This document shows positions 33,591 to 42,010 of a DNA stretch of 64,000 nucleotides, piece by piece (position 1 is the stretch's first letter; every line of letters starts with the position of its first letter). A program made the position numbers and the translations under genes. The notes beneath the pieces were generated by a model. It searched no databases. It had not been told where the DNA came from and saw nothing but the letters and a program-made list of their open reading frames with translations. Origin of the DNA: Peptoniphilus sp034090345 (GTDB taxonomy: Bacteria > Bacillota > Clostridia > Tissierellales > Peptoniphilaceae); NCBI RefSeq assembly GCF_034090345.1, contig NZ_JAXDSS010000069.1, forward strand, positions 10,467 to 74,466, given 5' to 3'.

Positions 33591-35023
33591 AGATAAATAT
33601 TGAAGATTTTTCTTATGAAGAAAAAAGTATTTTAAAAAATATTCGTCTTGATATTTTCAAAGGAGAATGCCTCGTACTTACAGGGCTTTCAGGTTCAGGT
33701 AAAAGCACTCTTTTAAGGTTAATCAATAAGCTTGCTCCGGAAGTTTATGAAGGTGAGTTAAAAGGTGAAATTAAGCTATTAGATAAATCATTATCATCTT
33801 ATAGATGTGGTGAACTCGCTAAATATATTGGGAATGTATTTCAAGATTTAAACAACCAATTTTTTGCTGACACTGTAGAGAATGAGGTTTCTTTAGTTGG
33901 CGAAAATATGGGAATGGAAAGAGAATTTCTTCATAATAAAGTAGACGAAGCTTTATATCAATTAAGTATACAGAAATTAAAAAGAAGAAAGCTACGCAAC
34001 TTATCGGGCGGGCAAAAACAGAAAGTTGGAATTTCTTCTACGCTTGTCCATGATAGTCAAATTATTATTTTTGATGAGCCTTCAGCAAGTTTAGATTATC
34101 AATCCATAGAAGAGTTGAAAACAAATCTTAGATCATTAAAAAAACAAGGAAAGACGTTAATAATTGTGGACCATAGACTTTATTATTTAATGGATATAGT
34201 TGACAGAATGGTTGTGTTAAAAGACGGCACGATTTCAAATATATACACTCGAGACGAACTATCAAAAAATGTACAAATTGAAAATGGCCTTAGAGCGTTT
34301 TATGAAGAAGATCTAGTGTCAGAACAGCCTAAAATAGAAGAAGATCCTAATTTATATTTTAATGGCGTAAAGATTGAAAATAAGGGATACCAATTAGATG
34401 AAAGACATACTTTTAATTTAAGTCAAGGTGAGTGCATGGCACTGATAGGATCAAATGGTATCGGAAAGACGACTCTTGCAAAAGAGTTGATAGGACTACT
34501 AGATATTAAAATAGGGACAGTATCTTATGGAAAAACAAATAAGGAACGACTAGAAAAGACCTCAACCAGTTTACAAAATTGTTCAAGTATGTTTTTCTAT
34601 GAAACGGTAGAAAAAGAAATCATCCCTAAAAATAAAATATCAAATAAAGAATATTTAGAAAAAGCAAGGATGTATCTGAAAAAATTAGAACTTTGGGATA
34701 AAAGATTAGAAAATCCACATAATTTGTCAGGCGGAGAGCAGCAAAGATTAGCTCTGATTATTGCTTTACTTAAAGACTCTGAACTCATTATATTGGATGA
34801 GCCTACAGCAGGTTTGGACTATAAAAGGATGTCACAGGTATCAGAAGTTATAAATGAAAGGGCAAAAGAAGTTCCTGTAATACTTATTACTCATGATTTA
34901 GAACTGCTTTTTAAAGTATGTAATACAGCCTATTTATTATCTGAGAAGGATAGCAGAAAAATTGATGTTTGTGGTAATGAATTAATAATAAGAGAATTTT
35001 TGAAATCAGGGAAAGGAATGTAA
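33575..35023 (+). CDS. Double-domain ECF ABC ATPase (EcfA-EcfA fusion)
   Basis: A 482-residue protein with two ABC ATPase domains in tandem. The first has Walker A GLSGSGKST, signature LSGGQKQK and Walker B IIIFDEPSASLD. The second has GSNGIGKTT, LSGGEQQRLAL and LIILDEPTAGLD. Both sites look catalytically complete. It replaces the usual EcfA/EcfA' pair. ATG 33575 is preferred over an in-frame start at 33554, because GGTGGTGA precedes it. Order and overlap place it firmly in the module. Confidence 0.9.
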   Translation: MDKLLKINIEDFSYEEKSILKNIRLDIFKGECLVLTGLSGSGKSTLLRLINKLAPEVYEGELKGEIKLLDKSLSSYRCGELAKYIGNVFQDLNNQFFADTVENEVSLVGENMGMEREFLHNKVDEALYQLSIQKLKRRKLRNLSGGQKQKVGISSTLVHDSQIIIFDEPSASLDYQSIEELKTNLRSLKKQGKTLIIVDHRLYYLMDIVDRMVVLKDGTISNIYTRDELSKNVQIENGLRAFYEEDLVSEQPKIEEDPNLYFNGVKIENKGYQLDERHTFNLSQGECMALIGSNGIGKTTLAKELIGLLDIKIGTVSYGKTNKERLEKTSTSLQNCSSMFFYETVEKEIIPKNKISNKEYLEKARMYLKKLELWDKRLENPHNLSGGEQQRLALIIALLKDSELIILDEPTAGLDYKRMSQVSEVINERAKEVPVILITHDLELLFKVCNTAYLLSEKDSRKIDVCGNELIIREFLKSGKGM

Positions 35024-35027
35024 TATT

Positions 35028-36743
35028 GTGTATTTAATTAAACAATATGTTAAAAAAAGAAAGAAACAATATTTAACCTCTATTGCTTTAGCGATAGTAG
35101 GTGTTGTTAGCAGTCTTGTTTCCTATATTTACATGGCTAAAATTATAGTTGGTCTTATAAACGGTAACGTAAGTAAAGAGTATCATTTATGTGCGTGTCT
35201 AATGATCCTTTTAATGTTTGCAATTAAGGAAATCTCGTCTGGACTATCAACCATGATTTCTCATACGGCAACATTTCATACCCTTGGCGAAATAAGAAAC
35301 AATATTTCTAATAAATTATTCAAAATGCCATTAGGAGATATTACTTCTAGATCTTCAGGAGAACTAAAAAATATTATGGTGGAGCAAGTGGACAGTATGG
35401 AAACATCCCTTGCCCACTTAGTGCCAGAATTTACAGCCAATTTAGTAGGCCCTATTCTACTGCTTATATATATGTTTATCCTGGATTGGAGATTGGCTTT
35501 ACTATCCTTAGTTCCATTTGTCATTGGTATGTCCGTTATGATGGGTGCAATGAATGAACACTACAAAGAAATGTATGCCAAATCCGTTAAAATTGGACAA
35601 ACGATGAATAATTCAATTGTGGAATATATCAATGGGATTGAGGTTATCAAAACTTTCAATAAAAGTGATAATTCCTATAAGAAATATTCAGATTCTGTTT
35701 ATAATAATGCTCAGTTTTTCTATAACTGGATGGGTGAATCTATAACCAAGGTAGCTATAGGAAGACTATTGTCACCTATGGGTATTTTTACTGTTATTCC
35801 TTTTGGTATTTTATTTTATACACAAGGGACAGTTAGCCTTCCTAGTTTGATCACATTAATAGTCTTATCATTTGCTACAGTATCAAGCATTGTTAAGGTC
35901 ATGAATTATATGGATGATTTATCCAGAATTTCGACTATTACAGGAGAGATTGGAAAGATACTGGATTCAAGAGAACTAGAGAATAAAGAAAAACATGAGG
36001 AAGTAAAAAACTATAATATTGAACTTCAACATGTAGATTTTTCTTATGATGAAAAAAAGAAAGTCATTGATGATATCTCTTTAGAAATTGAGGAGGGAAG
36101 CACTGCAGCCCTAGTTGGGTCCTCTGGTTCCGGCAAATCAACCTTGGCGAAACTTATTGCAGGATTCTGGAATGTGGACAAAGGAACCATCAAAATAGGT
36201 GGTGTGGAAACAAGGGATATGTCTTTGGAAAAATTATCTTCCTTAATTTCCTATGTGTCTCAAGATAATTTTTTATTTGATATGTCTGTAAGAAATAATA
36301 TACGAATTGGTAAAAAAGATGCAAGTGATGATGAAGTAGAAGAAATCGCCAAAAAATCTGGTTGTCATGACTTCGTCATGAAACTTACAAATGGCTATGA
36401 CACCATCGTTGGGGAAGGTGGCGGACACTTATCTGGAGGAGAAAGACAAAGAATATCTATTGCAAGAGCCATGCTCAAGGATGCTCCTATCGTCATCTTA
36501 GATGAAGCTACTTCTTATATGGACCCGGAAAATGAGGCTATCATTCAAGGAGCTATTGGAAACTTGGTAAAAGGTAAAACACTTCTTATAATTGCTCATA
36601 GGTTAAAAACGATTACTGATTCCGACCGAATTTTTGTTATAAAAGACGGCAAATTGGATAGCTATGGAAAGCATGCTGAACTAATCCAAAAGTCATCACT
36701 TTACAAACAAATGGCAGAAGCGAGCACAAGGGGAGAAGAATAA
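35028..36743 (+). CDS. ABC transporter permease/ATP-binding half-transporter 1
   Basis: A 571-residue exporter-fold ABC protein. Six membrane helices (residues about 1-300) are followed by a nucleotide-binding domain with GSSGSGKST, LSGGERQRISIARAM and IVILDEATSYMD followed by PENE. The start is GTG, 4 nt after the EcfA stop. It pairs with the next gene as a heterodimer. Pairs of this type beside ECF genes resemble the YbtP/YbtQ and IrtA/IrtB import systems for metallophores; that is inference, and an export role remains possible. Confidence 0.9.
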   Translation: MYLIKQYVKKRKKQYLTSIALAIVGVVSSLVSYIYMAKIIVGLINGNVSKEYHLCACLMILLMFAIKEISSGLSTMISHTATFHTLGEIRNNISNKLFKMPLGDITSRSSGELKNIMVEQVDSMETSLAHLVPEFTANLVGPILLLIYMFILDWRLALLSLVPFVIGMSVMMGAMNEHYKEMYAKSVKIGQTMNNSIVEYINGIEVIKTFNKSDNSYKKYSDSVYNNAQFFYNWMGESITKVAIGRLLSPMGIFTVIPFGILFYTQGTVSLPSLITLIVLSFATVSSIVKVMNYMDDLSRISTITGEIGKILDSRELENKEKHEEVKNYNIELQHVDFSYDEKKKVIDDISLEIEEGSTAALVGSSGSGKSTLAKLIAGFWNVDKGTIKIGGVETRDMSLEKLSSLISYVSQDNFLFDMSVRNNIRIGKKDASDDEVEEIAKKSGCHDFVMKLTNGYDTIVGEGGGHLSGGERQRISIARAMLKDAPIVILDEATSYMDPENEAIIQGAIGNLVKGKTLLIIAHRLKTITDSDRIFVIKDGKLDSYGKHAELIQKSSLYKQMAEASTRGEE

Positions 36744-38473
36744 TGATAAAAGTATTAAAAAAAATATGGAATTTTTCCAAAGAAGAACAAGCTAATATCA
36801 GAAAATCTATTATCTTTGGACTTCTGCATTCCATCTTCAATGCGATTCAATTTGGTGCTATATATTATATGTTAGTTGCCATTCTCCATAATACTGTAAG
36901 TATGCAAACTATTTGGGTTTGTTTAGGCATATTATTTGTCTCACTTGTGGGTCAGGTTTTAACACAAAAGGTTTCACAAATGGATCAGACTCATGCAGGC
37001 TATTTTATGTCTGCTAATAAGAGAATTGAAATTGGCGAGAAAATAAAAAAAGTACCAATGGGGTTTTTCTCAAGTTATAGCCTTGGAAGATTAACAACCA
37101 TTGCTACGACAAGCCTTACTCAGGCAGAACAATGGATTCCAATGCTTCTGGTTTTAGTGCTAGGTGGTATCTTAAATACCTTGATCTTTGTTTTAGGAAC
37201 TTTTATTTTTAATCAAAAGATTGGTCTTGTGGCTGTGACTGGTGTGATCGTATTTTTCTTAGTTACTTCTCTAATGGAAAAGAAGTCCACGAAAAATGCT
37301 GAAAAAATGACCAAAGTTCAATCAGAGCTAACGAAACAAGTGCTTGCTTCTATTCAAGGCATGCAGGTAATTAAATCTTATAACTTGGCGGGTGAAAATA
37401 ATGAACAACTAAATAAATCTATAAATGATACCTCTGAAATATTTTTAGAACTTGAGAAAAATGTAATTCCATATATTGTTATACAAAGAATTGTTATGAG
37501 TATTGCAACGGTTGCTATGATATATATTTCTATTTATTTAAAGTTAGCTGGTCAAATGTCGCTTGCAGAAACTGTACTCATGATTATTGCCAGTTTTATT
37601 ATCTTTGAAGGATTGGTTGGGGCAGGTTCTAATATGGCGATTTTAAGAGCTGCAGAAAATGCTATTGATTCTGTTGATTTTATTAATGAAATTTCTGATA
37701 TGAGAGAAGGAACCGATAAGAATACTATTCAAAATCATGACATTGAATTTAAAAATGTATCTTTCTTCTATGATCAAAGACCAATCATTAAAAATGTGTC
37801 TTGTAGAATAAGAGAAAATACTATGACTGCTGTTGTAGGACCATCCGGTTCTGGAAAGACTACTTTTTGTAATCTAATTGCTCGTTTTTGGGATGTGAAC
37901 TCTGGTGAGATTATGCTTGGGGGTAAAAACATTAAAGACTACACTATGGAAAACTTGATGAACAATATTTCTATGGTATTCCAAAATGTTTATTTATTTG
38001 AAGATACCATAGAAAACAATATTAAGTTTGGCAAACAAGATGCGACTAAGGAAGAAGTTATTGAAGCCGCTAAAAAAGCTCAGTGTCATGACTTTATTAT
38101 GACGCTTCCTCAAGGCTACCAAACTATTATCGGCGAAGGAGGGGCGAGTCTTTCAGGTGGTGAAAAGCAAAGAATTTCTATAGCAAGAGCTATGCTAAAA
38201 AATGCGGACATTATTATCTTTGATGAAGCAACGGCAAACATTGACCCGGAAAATGAAGACAAGCTCAAAGAAGCCATTGAGTCACTTACAAAAAATAAAA
38301 CTGTAGTAATGATTGCCCATAGACTAAAAACAATAAGGAATGCGGATCAAATTTTAGTATTAAAGGATGGAGAAATTGTTGAAAGAGGAAATCATGAAGA
38401 GTTGATAAAAAATAAGGGACTCTACTCTAATTTGATTCATGTAAAGAGTAAGGCAGAATCATGGTCTATTTAG
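36743..38473 (+). CDS. ABC transporter permease/ATP-binding half-transporter 2
   Basis: A 576-residue partner of the preceding gene, overlapping it by one base. The N-terminal membrane domain has six helices. The nucleotide-binding domain has GPSGSGKTT, LSGGEKQRISIARAM and IIIFDEATANID followed by PENE. Both half-transporters carry the same PENE sequence after Walker B. It is the last gene of the module and is followed by a strong terminator. Confidence 0.9.
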   Translation: MIKVLKKIWNFSKEEQANIRKSIIFGLLHSIFNAIQFGAIYYMLVAILHNTVSMQTIWVCLGILFVSLVGQVLTQKVSQMDQTHAGYFMSANKRIEIGEKIKKVPMGFFSSYSLGRLTTIATTSLTQAEQWIPMLLVLVLGGILNTLIFVLGTFIFNQKIGLVAVTGVIVFFLVTSLMEKKSTKNAEKMTKVQSELTKQVLASIQGMQVIKSYNLAGENNEQLNKSINDTSEIFLELEKNVIPYIVIQRIVMSIATVAMIYISIYLKLAGQMSLAETVLMIIASFIIFEGLVGAGSNMAILRAAENAIDSVDFINEISDMREGTDKNTIQNHDIEFKNVSFFYDQRPIIKNVSCRIRENTMTAVVGPSGSGKTTFCNLIARFWDVNSGEIMLGGKNIKDYTMENLMNNISMVFQNVYLFEDTIENNIKFGKQDATKEEVIEAAKKAQCHDFIMTLPQGYQTIIGEGGASLSGGEKQRISIARAMLKNADIIIFDEATANIDPENEDKLKEAIESLTKNKTVVMIAHRLKTIRNADQILVLKDGEIVERGNHEELIKNKGLYSNLIHVKSKAESWSI

Positions 38474-38508
38474 TAGAATAGAATCATATATGATTCATAT
38501 GAAAAGGT

Positions 38509-38552
38509 GATGTTGCAGAATAGATGATTTTACTCTGCAACATCTATTTTTT
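38509..38552 (+). terminator. Terminator of the TetR-ECF-ABC module
   Basis: GATGTTGCAGA/TCTGCAACATC, an 11-bp perfect stem, followed by TATTTTTT. A separate 16-bp palindrome GAATCATA/TATGATTC sits just upstream at 38481-38496. Confidence 0.9.
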
Positions 38553-38598
38553 GTCAAGTATTTAAGTTTATGTTAGGTAATAATACATATTAATACAA

Positions 38599-38661
38599 CA
38601 TTCAAGCATTATTAAAATTACAGGATCTTTTTATAAGTTAAAAGAAAAAATGATTTATTAG
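38599..38661 (+). pseudogene. IstB C-terminal relic (copy B)
   Basis: The short frame HSSIIKITGSFYKLKEKMIY ends at a TAG and matches the last residues of the istB remnant at 30965-31249 (NSSIIKITGLSYSLKGK). Nothing else of the gene remains. Confidence 0.6.
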
Positions 38662-38938
38662 AAAGTAAAAAAGTAGCAATAATTAATTCTCATAATTGTA
38701 CATATTTAAGTTGACATTTACAAAAGGATAGATTGATAAAATCAAGTTAACTATCATGGAAGAACAATCCAAGCGTGATGAGTCTCAAGAGTTTATAAAG
38801 GAACTGGAAAAGCAAGACCTCATGACAGAGTTTGATAAAAATGTATGGCTTAACGTGGTAGACTACTTTACGGTTTGTTATAATGAAAAAATTGAATTTA
38901 CATTCTTTGATGGCAGTCAGGTAGAATTAAATAGGTAG
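38601..38938 (+). repeat. Direct repeat copy B
   Basis: The counterpart of the repeat at 31174-31514, with the same order of istB tail, TTGACATTTACAAAAGGATA block and serine-recombinase tail. It lies immediately upstream of the second TetR module. Confidence 0.8.
38756..38938 (+). pseudogene. Large serine recombinase, C-terminal remnant (copy B)
   Basis: A 60-residue open frame reading EEQSKRDESQEFIKELEKQDL, then MTEFDKNVWLNVVDYFTV and EFTFFDGSQVELNR. It is the last part of a large serine recombinase. It lacks the resolvase and zinc-ribbon domains and is presumably not functional, although it has no internal stop. Confidence 0.7.
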
Positions 38939-38944
38939 AAACTA

Positions 38945-38989
38945 AAACAGGTAATTTGACTAAAAATTGGTGAGATGCCTGGTTTTTTA
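38945..38989 (+). terminator. Possible terminator after recombinase remnant B
   Basis: CAGG/CCTG outer stem with an inner AATTT/AAATT, followed by GTTTTTT. It occupies the position equivalent to the terminator at 31526 but is weaker. Confidence 0.4.
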
Positions 38990-39047
38990 TTGTTAAATAT
39001 GACTAATTATGCTATAATTTTTATAGCGACGATAAAGTCGCTATAAA
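38990..39047 (+). promoter_or_regulatory. Promoter and probable operator of TetR module 2
   Basis: TTGTTA (38990) and TATAAT (39013) have a 17-nt spacer. Directly after the -10 lies the inverted repeat TTTATAGCGAC (39020-39030) and GTCGCTATAAA (39037-39047) around GATAAA, ending at the AGGAGG of the TetR gene. Confidence 0.82.
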
Positions 39048-39059
39048 GGAGGTTAAGTT

Positions 39060-39653
39060 ATGACGAGACAACCAAGATTATCAAAAGAAGAACGCATGCG
39101 ACAAATCAGACATCATGCGAAAAATATATTTCTTAAAAAGGGTTTTGAACAGACCACTATGGAAGATGTGGTGAAAGAATCTGAAATGAGTAAAGGTGGT
39201 GTATATAGACACTATTCCAGTACCACGCAAATGTTGTATGACCTTATGATCGATGGCAATGATTATAGGCAGAATCTTAATAAAGAGTATCTAAAAAACA
39301 AGAATAAAAAAGACAAGTATCAACTTATGGGAGAAATCCTTACAGATAAAGCACTTGCACAAACGGATTTAATGAAACTATATGTAATTTTTCTTAAGGT
39401 AAAAGGACATTATAAAGAATTAAATGATTTGTACTTTAAGCTGGTAGATATATCAAAGGAAAGGTTTAATGAAGTAGCTAGAGAACTCGGAATTGAAGCC
39501 GATATTTTTGCGGATGGATTTTTAGTTAATTATATAAATGGAATTATACTTAGCAATGAGATTTTAAATGCTAAAGAAAGTTATGAAAAGCAAAGAGAAT
39601 TTTTAATAGAAACATTCGTATGTTATATAACAAAAATAGACCAAAATAATTGA
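39060..39653 (+). CDS. TetR/AcrR family regulator (module 2)
   Basis: A 197-residue TetR repressor. Its N-terminus MTRQPRLSKEERMRQIRHHAKNIF closely parallels the regulator at 31681, and the helix-turn-helix reads TTMEDVVKESEMSKGGVYRHYSS. The ligand domain is divergent from its paralogue. ATG is preceded by AGGAGG. It lies 18 nt before the MATE gene and presumably represses both via the inverted repeat at 39020-39047. Confidence 0.92.
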   Translation: MTRQPRLSKEERMRQIRHHAKNIFLKKGFEQTTMEDVVKESEMSKGGVYRHYSSTTQMLYDLMIDGNDYRQNLNKEYLKNKNKKDKYQLMGEILTDKALAQTDLMKLYVIFLKVKGHYKELNDLYFKLVDISKERFNEVARELGIEADIFADGFLVNYINGIILSNEILNAKESYEKQREFLIETFVCYITKIDQNN

Positions 39654-39671
39654 TTTGAAAGGAGAATTGTA

Positions 39672-41009
39672 ATGGAAAAACAAGATATGAAAACGCAACT
39701 TTTGACTAAAAATCCGAAAGATTTAATGTTTCAATTAGCGTTACCAGGTATTATAGGAATGCTTATAATAGGGCTTTATCCATTTATGGATGGGGTATTT
39801 GCCGGGTGGATTATAGGAGATTATGCTATGTCTTCTATAAGTATTTCTATGTCGCTTACGCTAATTAATGGTGCAATTTCCGCATTGATTGGCGTGGGTA
39901 GCGCATCTATTTTATCGAGGGCTATTGGGAAAGATAATAAGGAAATAACGGATCAAATTTTTGGAAATTTAAGTTATTGGGTAATAGTGTTCTCGGTTTT
40001 TATTACTGTGTTAGGCATTATTTTTGCATCTAATTTTTTGGACTTAGTCGGGGCACAAGGGGATATAAAATCTCTTGGTGTAAGATATTTAAGAATTGTT
40101 TTCTTGGGTTCGATATTTGTTAATTTTGCTCAAGCAGGTAATATGACAATGCGTGGTGAAGGTGCATTAAAGCATTCTATGTTTATCATGGGTTCCGGAG
40201 CGTTATTGAATATCATACTAGATCCGATTTTTATGAAATTGATGGGTGAATATGCAATCGAAGGTGCGGCGATTGCGACTGTAATCTCCCAAATTGTACA
40301 AGCAGTTTTAACATTACACTATTTTGCTAAAAAGAGTGTATTTGTTGGTATTCATAAAATAAAAAAGGGAAGTGAAATAGCAGGAGAAATGTTTAGTATA
40401 GGAAGCTCTGCTATGATGATGCAATTATTATTTGCAGTACAACAAACATTTCTATTTAAGCAAGCATTTAAATATGGTGGAAGTGATTGGGGAATTTTAA
40501 TGTCTGCCACAATGAGATTATATATGTTTTCCTTTATTCCTTTATGGGGTATGAGTCAAGGACTGCAACCTGTCATTGGCACTAATTTTGGTGCAAAACA
40601 GTATAATAGGGTAAAAGAAACAATGAAGATATTTGCTTGTGGGGCAACAATACTTGCTGCTATATCTTGGATACCATCAATGTTCTTCTCTGAAAAGCTT
40701 TTATCATTATTTAATGTTAGAACTGAAATTCTGACTGCCAATGTGGATTTCTTTAGAATGTATTATTGTACTTTTATTATGTATGGGATTATGATTATGA
40801 CGCTTACTTTCTTTCAATCGGTGGGAGATGCAAAAAAAGCCGGAATGGTTGTAATGTTTAGACAATTAATATTGTTTGTTCCAGCTATACTAATATTGCC
40901 AAAAATGTTCGGGGCATCTGCTGTTTGGTGGGCTCAGCCAATTGTTGATTTTTTAATGATACTGATAGGAGTTGTTATGCAACAAAAACAGATTTATAAG
41001 ATGAAATAA
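39672..41009 (+). CDS. MATE family multidrug/metabolite efflux transporter
   Basis: A 445-residue membrane protein with about twelve helices in two MATE repeats. It starts MEKQDMKTQLLTKNPKDLMFQLALPGIIGMLI and has the MATE-like GVGSASILSRAIGK in repeat 1. It probably uses Na+ or H+ to expel cationic drugs or metabolites; the substrate is unknown. Cotranscription with a TetR gene is typical of inducible efflux. No terminator is obvious downstream, and a third recombinase relic follows. Confidence 0.92.
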   Translation: MEKQDMKTQLLTKNPKDLMFQLALPGIIGMLIIGLYPFMDGVFAGWIIGDYAMSSISISMSLTLINGAISALIGVGSASILSRAIGKDNKEITDQIFGNLSYWVIVFSVFITVLGIIFASNFLDLVGAQGDIKSLGVRYLRIVFLGSIFVNFAQAGNMTMRGEGALKHSMFIMGSGALLNIILDPIFMKLMGEYAIEGAAIATVISQIVQAVLTLHYFAKKSVFVGIHKIKKGSEIAGEMFSIGSSAMMMQLLFAVQQTFLFKQAFKYGGSDWGILMSATMRLYMFSFIPLWGMSQGLQPVIGTNFGAKQYNRVKETMKIFACGATILAAISWIPSMFFSEKLLSLFNVRTEILTANVDFFRMYYCTFIMYGIMIMTLTFFQSVGDAKKAGMVVMFRQLILFVPAILILPKMFGASAVWWAQPIVDFLMILIGVVMQQKQIYKMK

Positions 41010-41034
41010 GTATGATTTCTAATGGACGGTAGAA

Positions 41035-41184
41035 ATGATAAATGAGTATATAGAAAAATCAGTAGTCCATTAAGGCACAGGAGGAAGAAAAGGCAAATAT
41101 AGAAAACAACAAGTCGATGTATATTTTTACTTTATAGGCGACTGTCAAGTGCAACATAAAGCTGATATACAAAAAATAGCTTAA
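41035..41184 (+). pseudogene. Serine recombinase (DUF4368-type) C-terminal remnant
   Basis: The frame MINEYIEKSVVH, an in-frame TAA at 41071, then GTGGRKGKYRKQQVDVYFYFIGDCQV and a stop at 41182 match the extreme C-terminus of TnpX-like serine recombinases (xxxEYIEKIxVH...QxVxIxYxFIG). It belongs to a different recombinase subtype from the tails at 31332 and 38756. Confidence 0.65.
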
Positions 41185-41186
41185 AA

Positions 41187-41195
41187 TGGTATAAT
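41187..41195 (+). promoter_or_regulatory. Extended -10 promoter of the GNAT gene
   Basis: TGGTATAAT, 49 nt upstream of the start at 41245. No clear -35 was identified. Confidence 0.5.
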
Positions 41196-41244
41196 ATTAT
41201 TGATTATTGAGAGAGAAAAATTAGAATTTTTGGAGAACTAACAC

Positions 41245-41790
41245 ATGATTACAACAAAGCGACTTTCAATTAGACGAGTGCGTGCTGATGATTGGAAAGC
41301 AATTCAATCTATATGGGAAGATTCATCAAAATCCATTTATGCACAGTACGACAAACCAAATGATTTGGATAATCAGTCTGTTTTTAGGAGAATCGCAAAG
41401 TGGGCTTCCTTTTCGAAGAGCGATGAACACATATTTTTTGCAATCTGTTTGCAGGACATGGTAATCGGATATGTAGCTTTCAATATGAGGAAAACCAGCT
41501 ATGAGATTGGATACTGCTTTCATTCGGATTATCACGGAAAAGGATATGCAAGGGAGAGTATTTCCGCAATCCTTGATTTGATGAAAAATAAGGGTGTGAT
41601 TAATATTACAGCGGGAACTGCCTTGAATAATACACCGTCGGTTAGGTTGTTGACTTATCTTGGTTTTAGGCAGACTGGAACAGAGAAAGTTTCGTTCTAC
41701 AAGGACGATGAGGGAAATGATATCACGTTTGAGGGCGGGAACTATGAACTTCTTTTGTGCGAAATAACAATTCCCAGTTTGTCAAAGTAA
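41245..41790 (+). CDS. GNAT family N-acetyltransferase (RimJ/RimL type)
   Basis: A 181-residue acetyl-CoA-dependent N-acetyltransferase. The N-terminal TTKRLSIRRVRADDW is typical of the RimJ/RimL/SpeG-like group, and the acetyl-CoA pyrophosphate loop is YHGKGYARESI. Then come NTPSVRLLTYLGFRQTG and the usual C-terminus. Codon use is visibly less AT-rich than in neighbouring genes, which suggests recent acquisition. It lies in mobile-element debris and has no obvious operon partner. The substrate could be a protein N-terminus, an amine or an antibiotic; none can be chosen from the sequence. Confidence 0.88.
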   Translation: MITTKRLSIRRVRADDWKAIQSIWEDSSKSIYAQYDKPNDLDNQSVFRRIAKWASFSKSDEHIFFAICLQDMVIGYVAFNMRKTSYEIGYCFHSDYHGKGYARESISAILDLMKNKGVINITAGTALNNTPSVRLLTYLGFRQTGTEKVSFYKDDEGNDITFEGGNYELLLCEITIPSLSK

Positions 41791-42010
41791 AACAATTAAA
41801 TACAAACTATAACTTAGCAGTTCAGGAAACAGTAAATCAATTTACTTTTTTTTCTTTGCTCAAAAACAGAGAGAGGAAAAAAGAAAATGAAAAACATAGA
41901 AGAAAAAATTTAATGGCGGAAGAAGAAATCAAGCATTTACAGATAGGCTAAACAGGACAAGTCAATATCGAACATACTAATATTTTTATAGATTGATATG
42001 ATTTTAATGG
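41791..42010 (+). other. Intergenic region without a supported gene
   Basis: A short frame at 41757-41951 overlaps the GNAT 3' end in another phase, has low-complexity Lys/Asn/Glu content and no recognisable family; I do not call it a gene. No other structure is obvious before the leader at 42011. Confidence 0.5.

Noticed and set aside
31681..38473. Multidrug exporter interpretation as the primary call for the two ABC half-transporters
   Set aside because: TetR control would fit export, but co-location with a complete ECF importer set in the same operon makes import at least as likely. The substrate direction is left open.
38481..38496. 16-bp palindrome GAATCATA/TATGATTC as an operator
   Set aside because: It lies downstream of the ABC genes, just before a terminator, with no promoter nearby. 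It is probably incidental or part of the 3' end structure.
41282..41464. Second reading frame inside the GNAT gene
   Set aside because: It is wholly inside a gene with clear acetyltransferase motifs and has no start signals of its own.
41757..41951. 64-codon ORF overlapping the GNAT 3' end
   Set aside because: Low-complexity composition, no ribosome site, no recognised family. It may be degraded DNA; not called as a gene.
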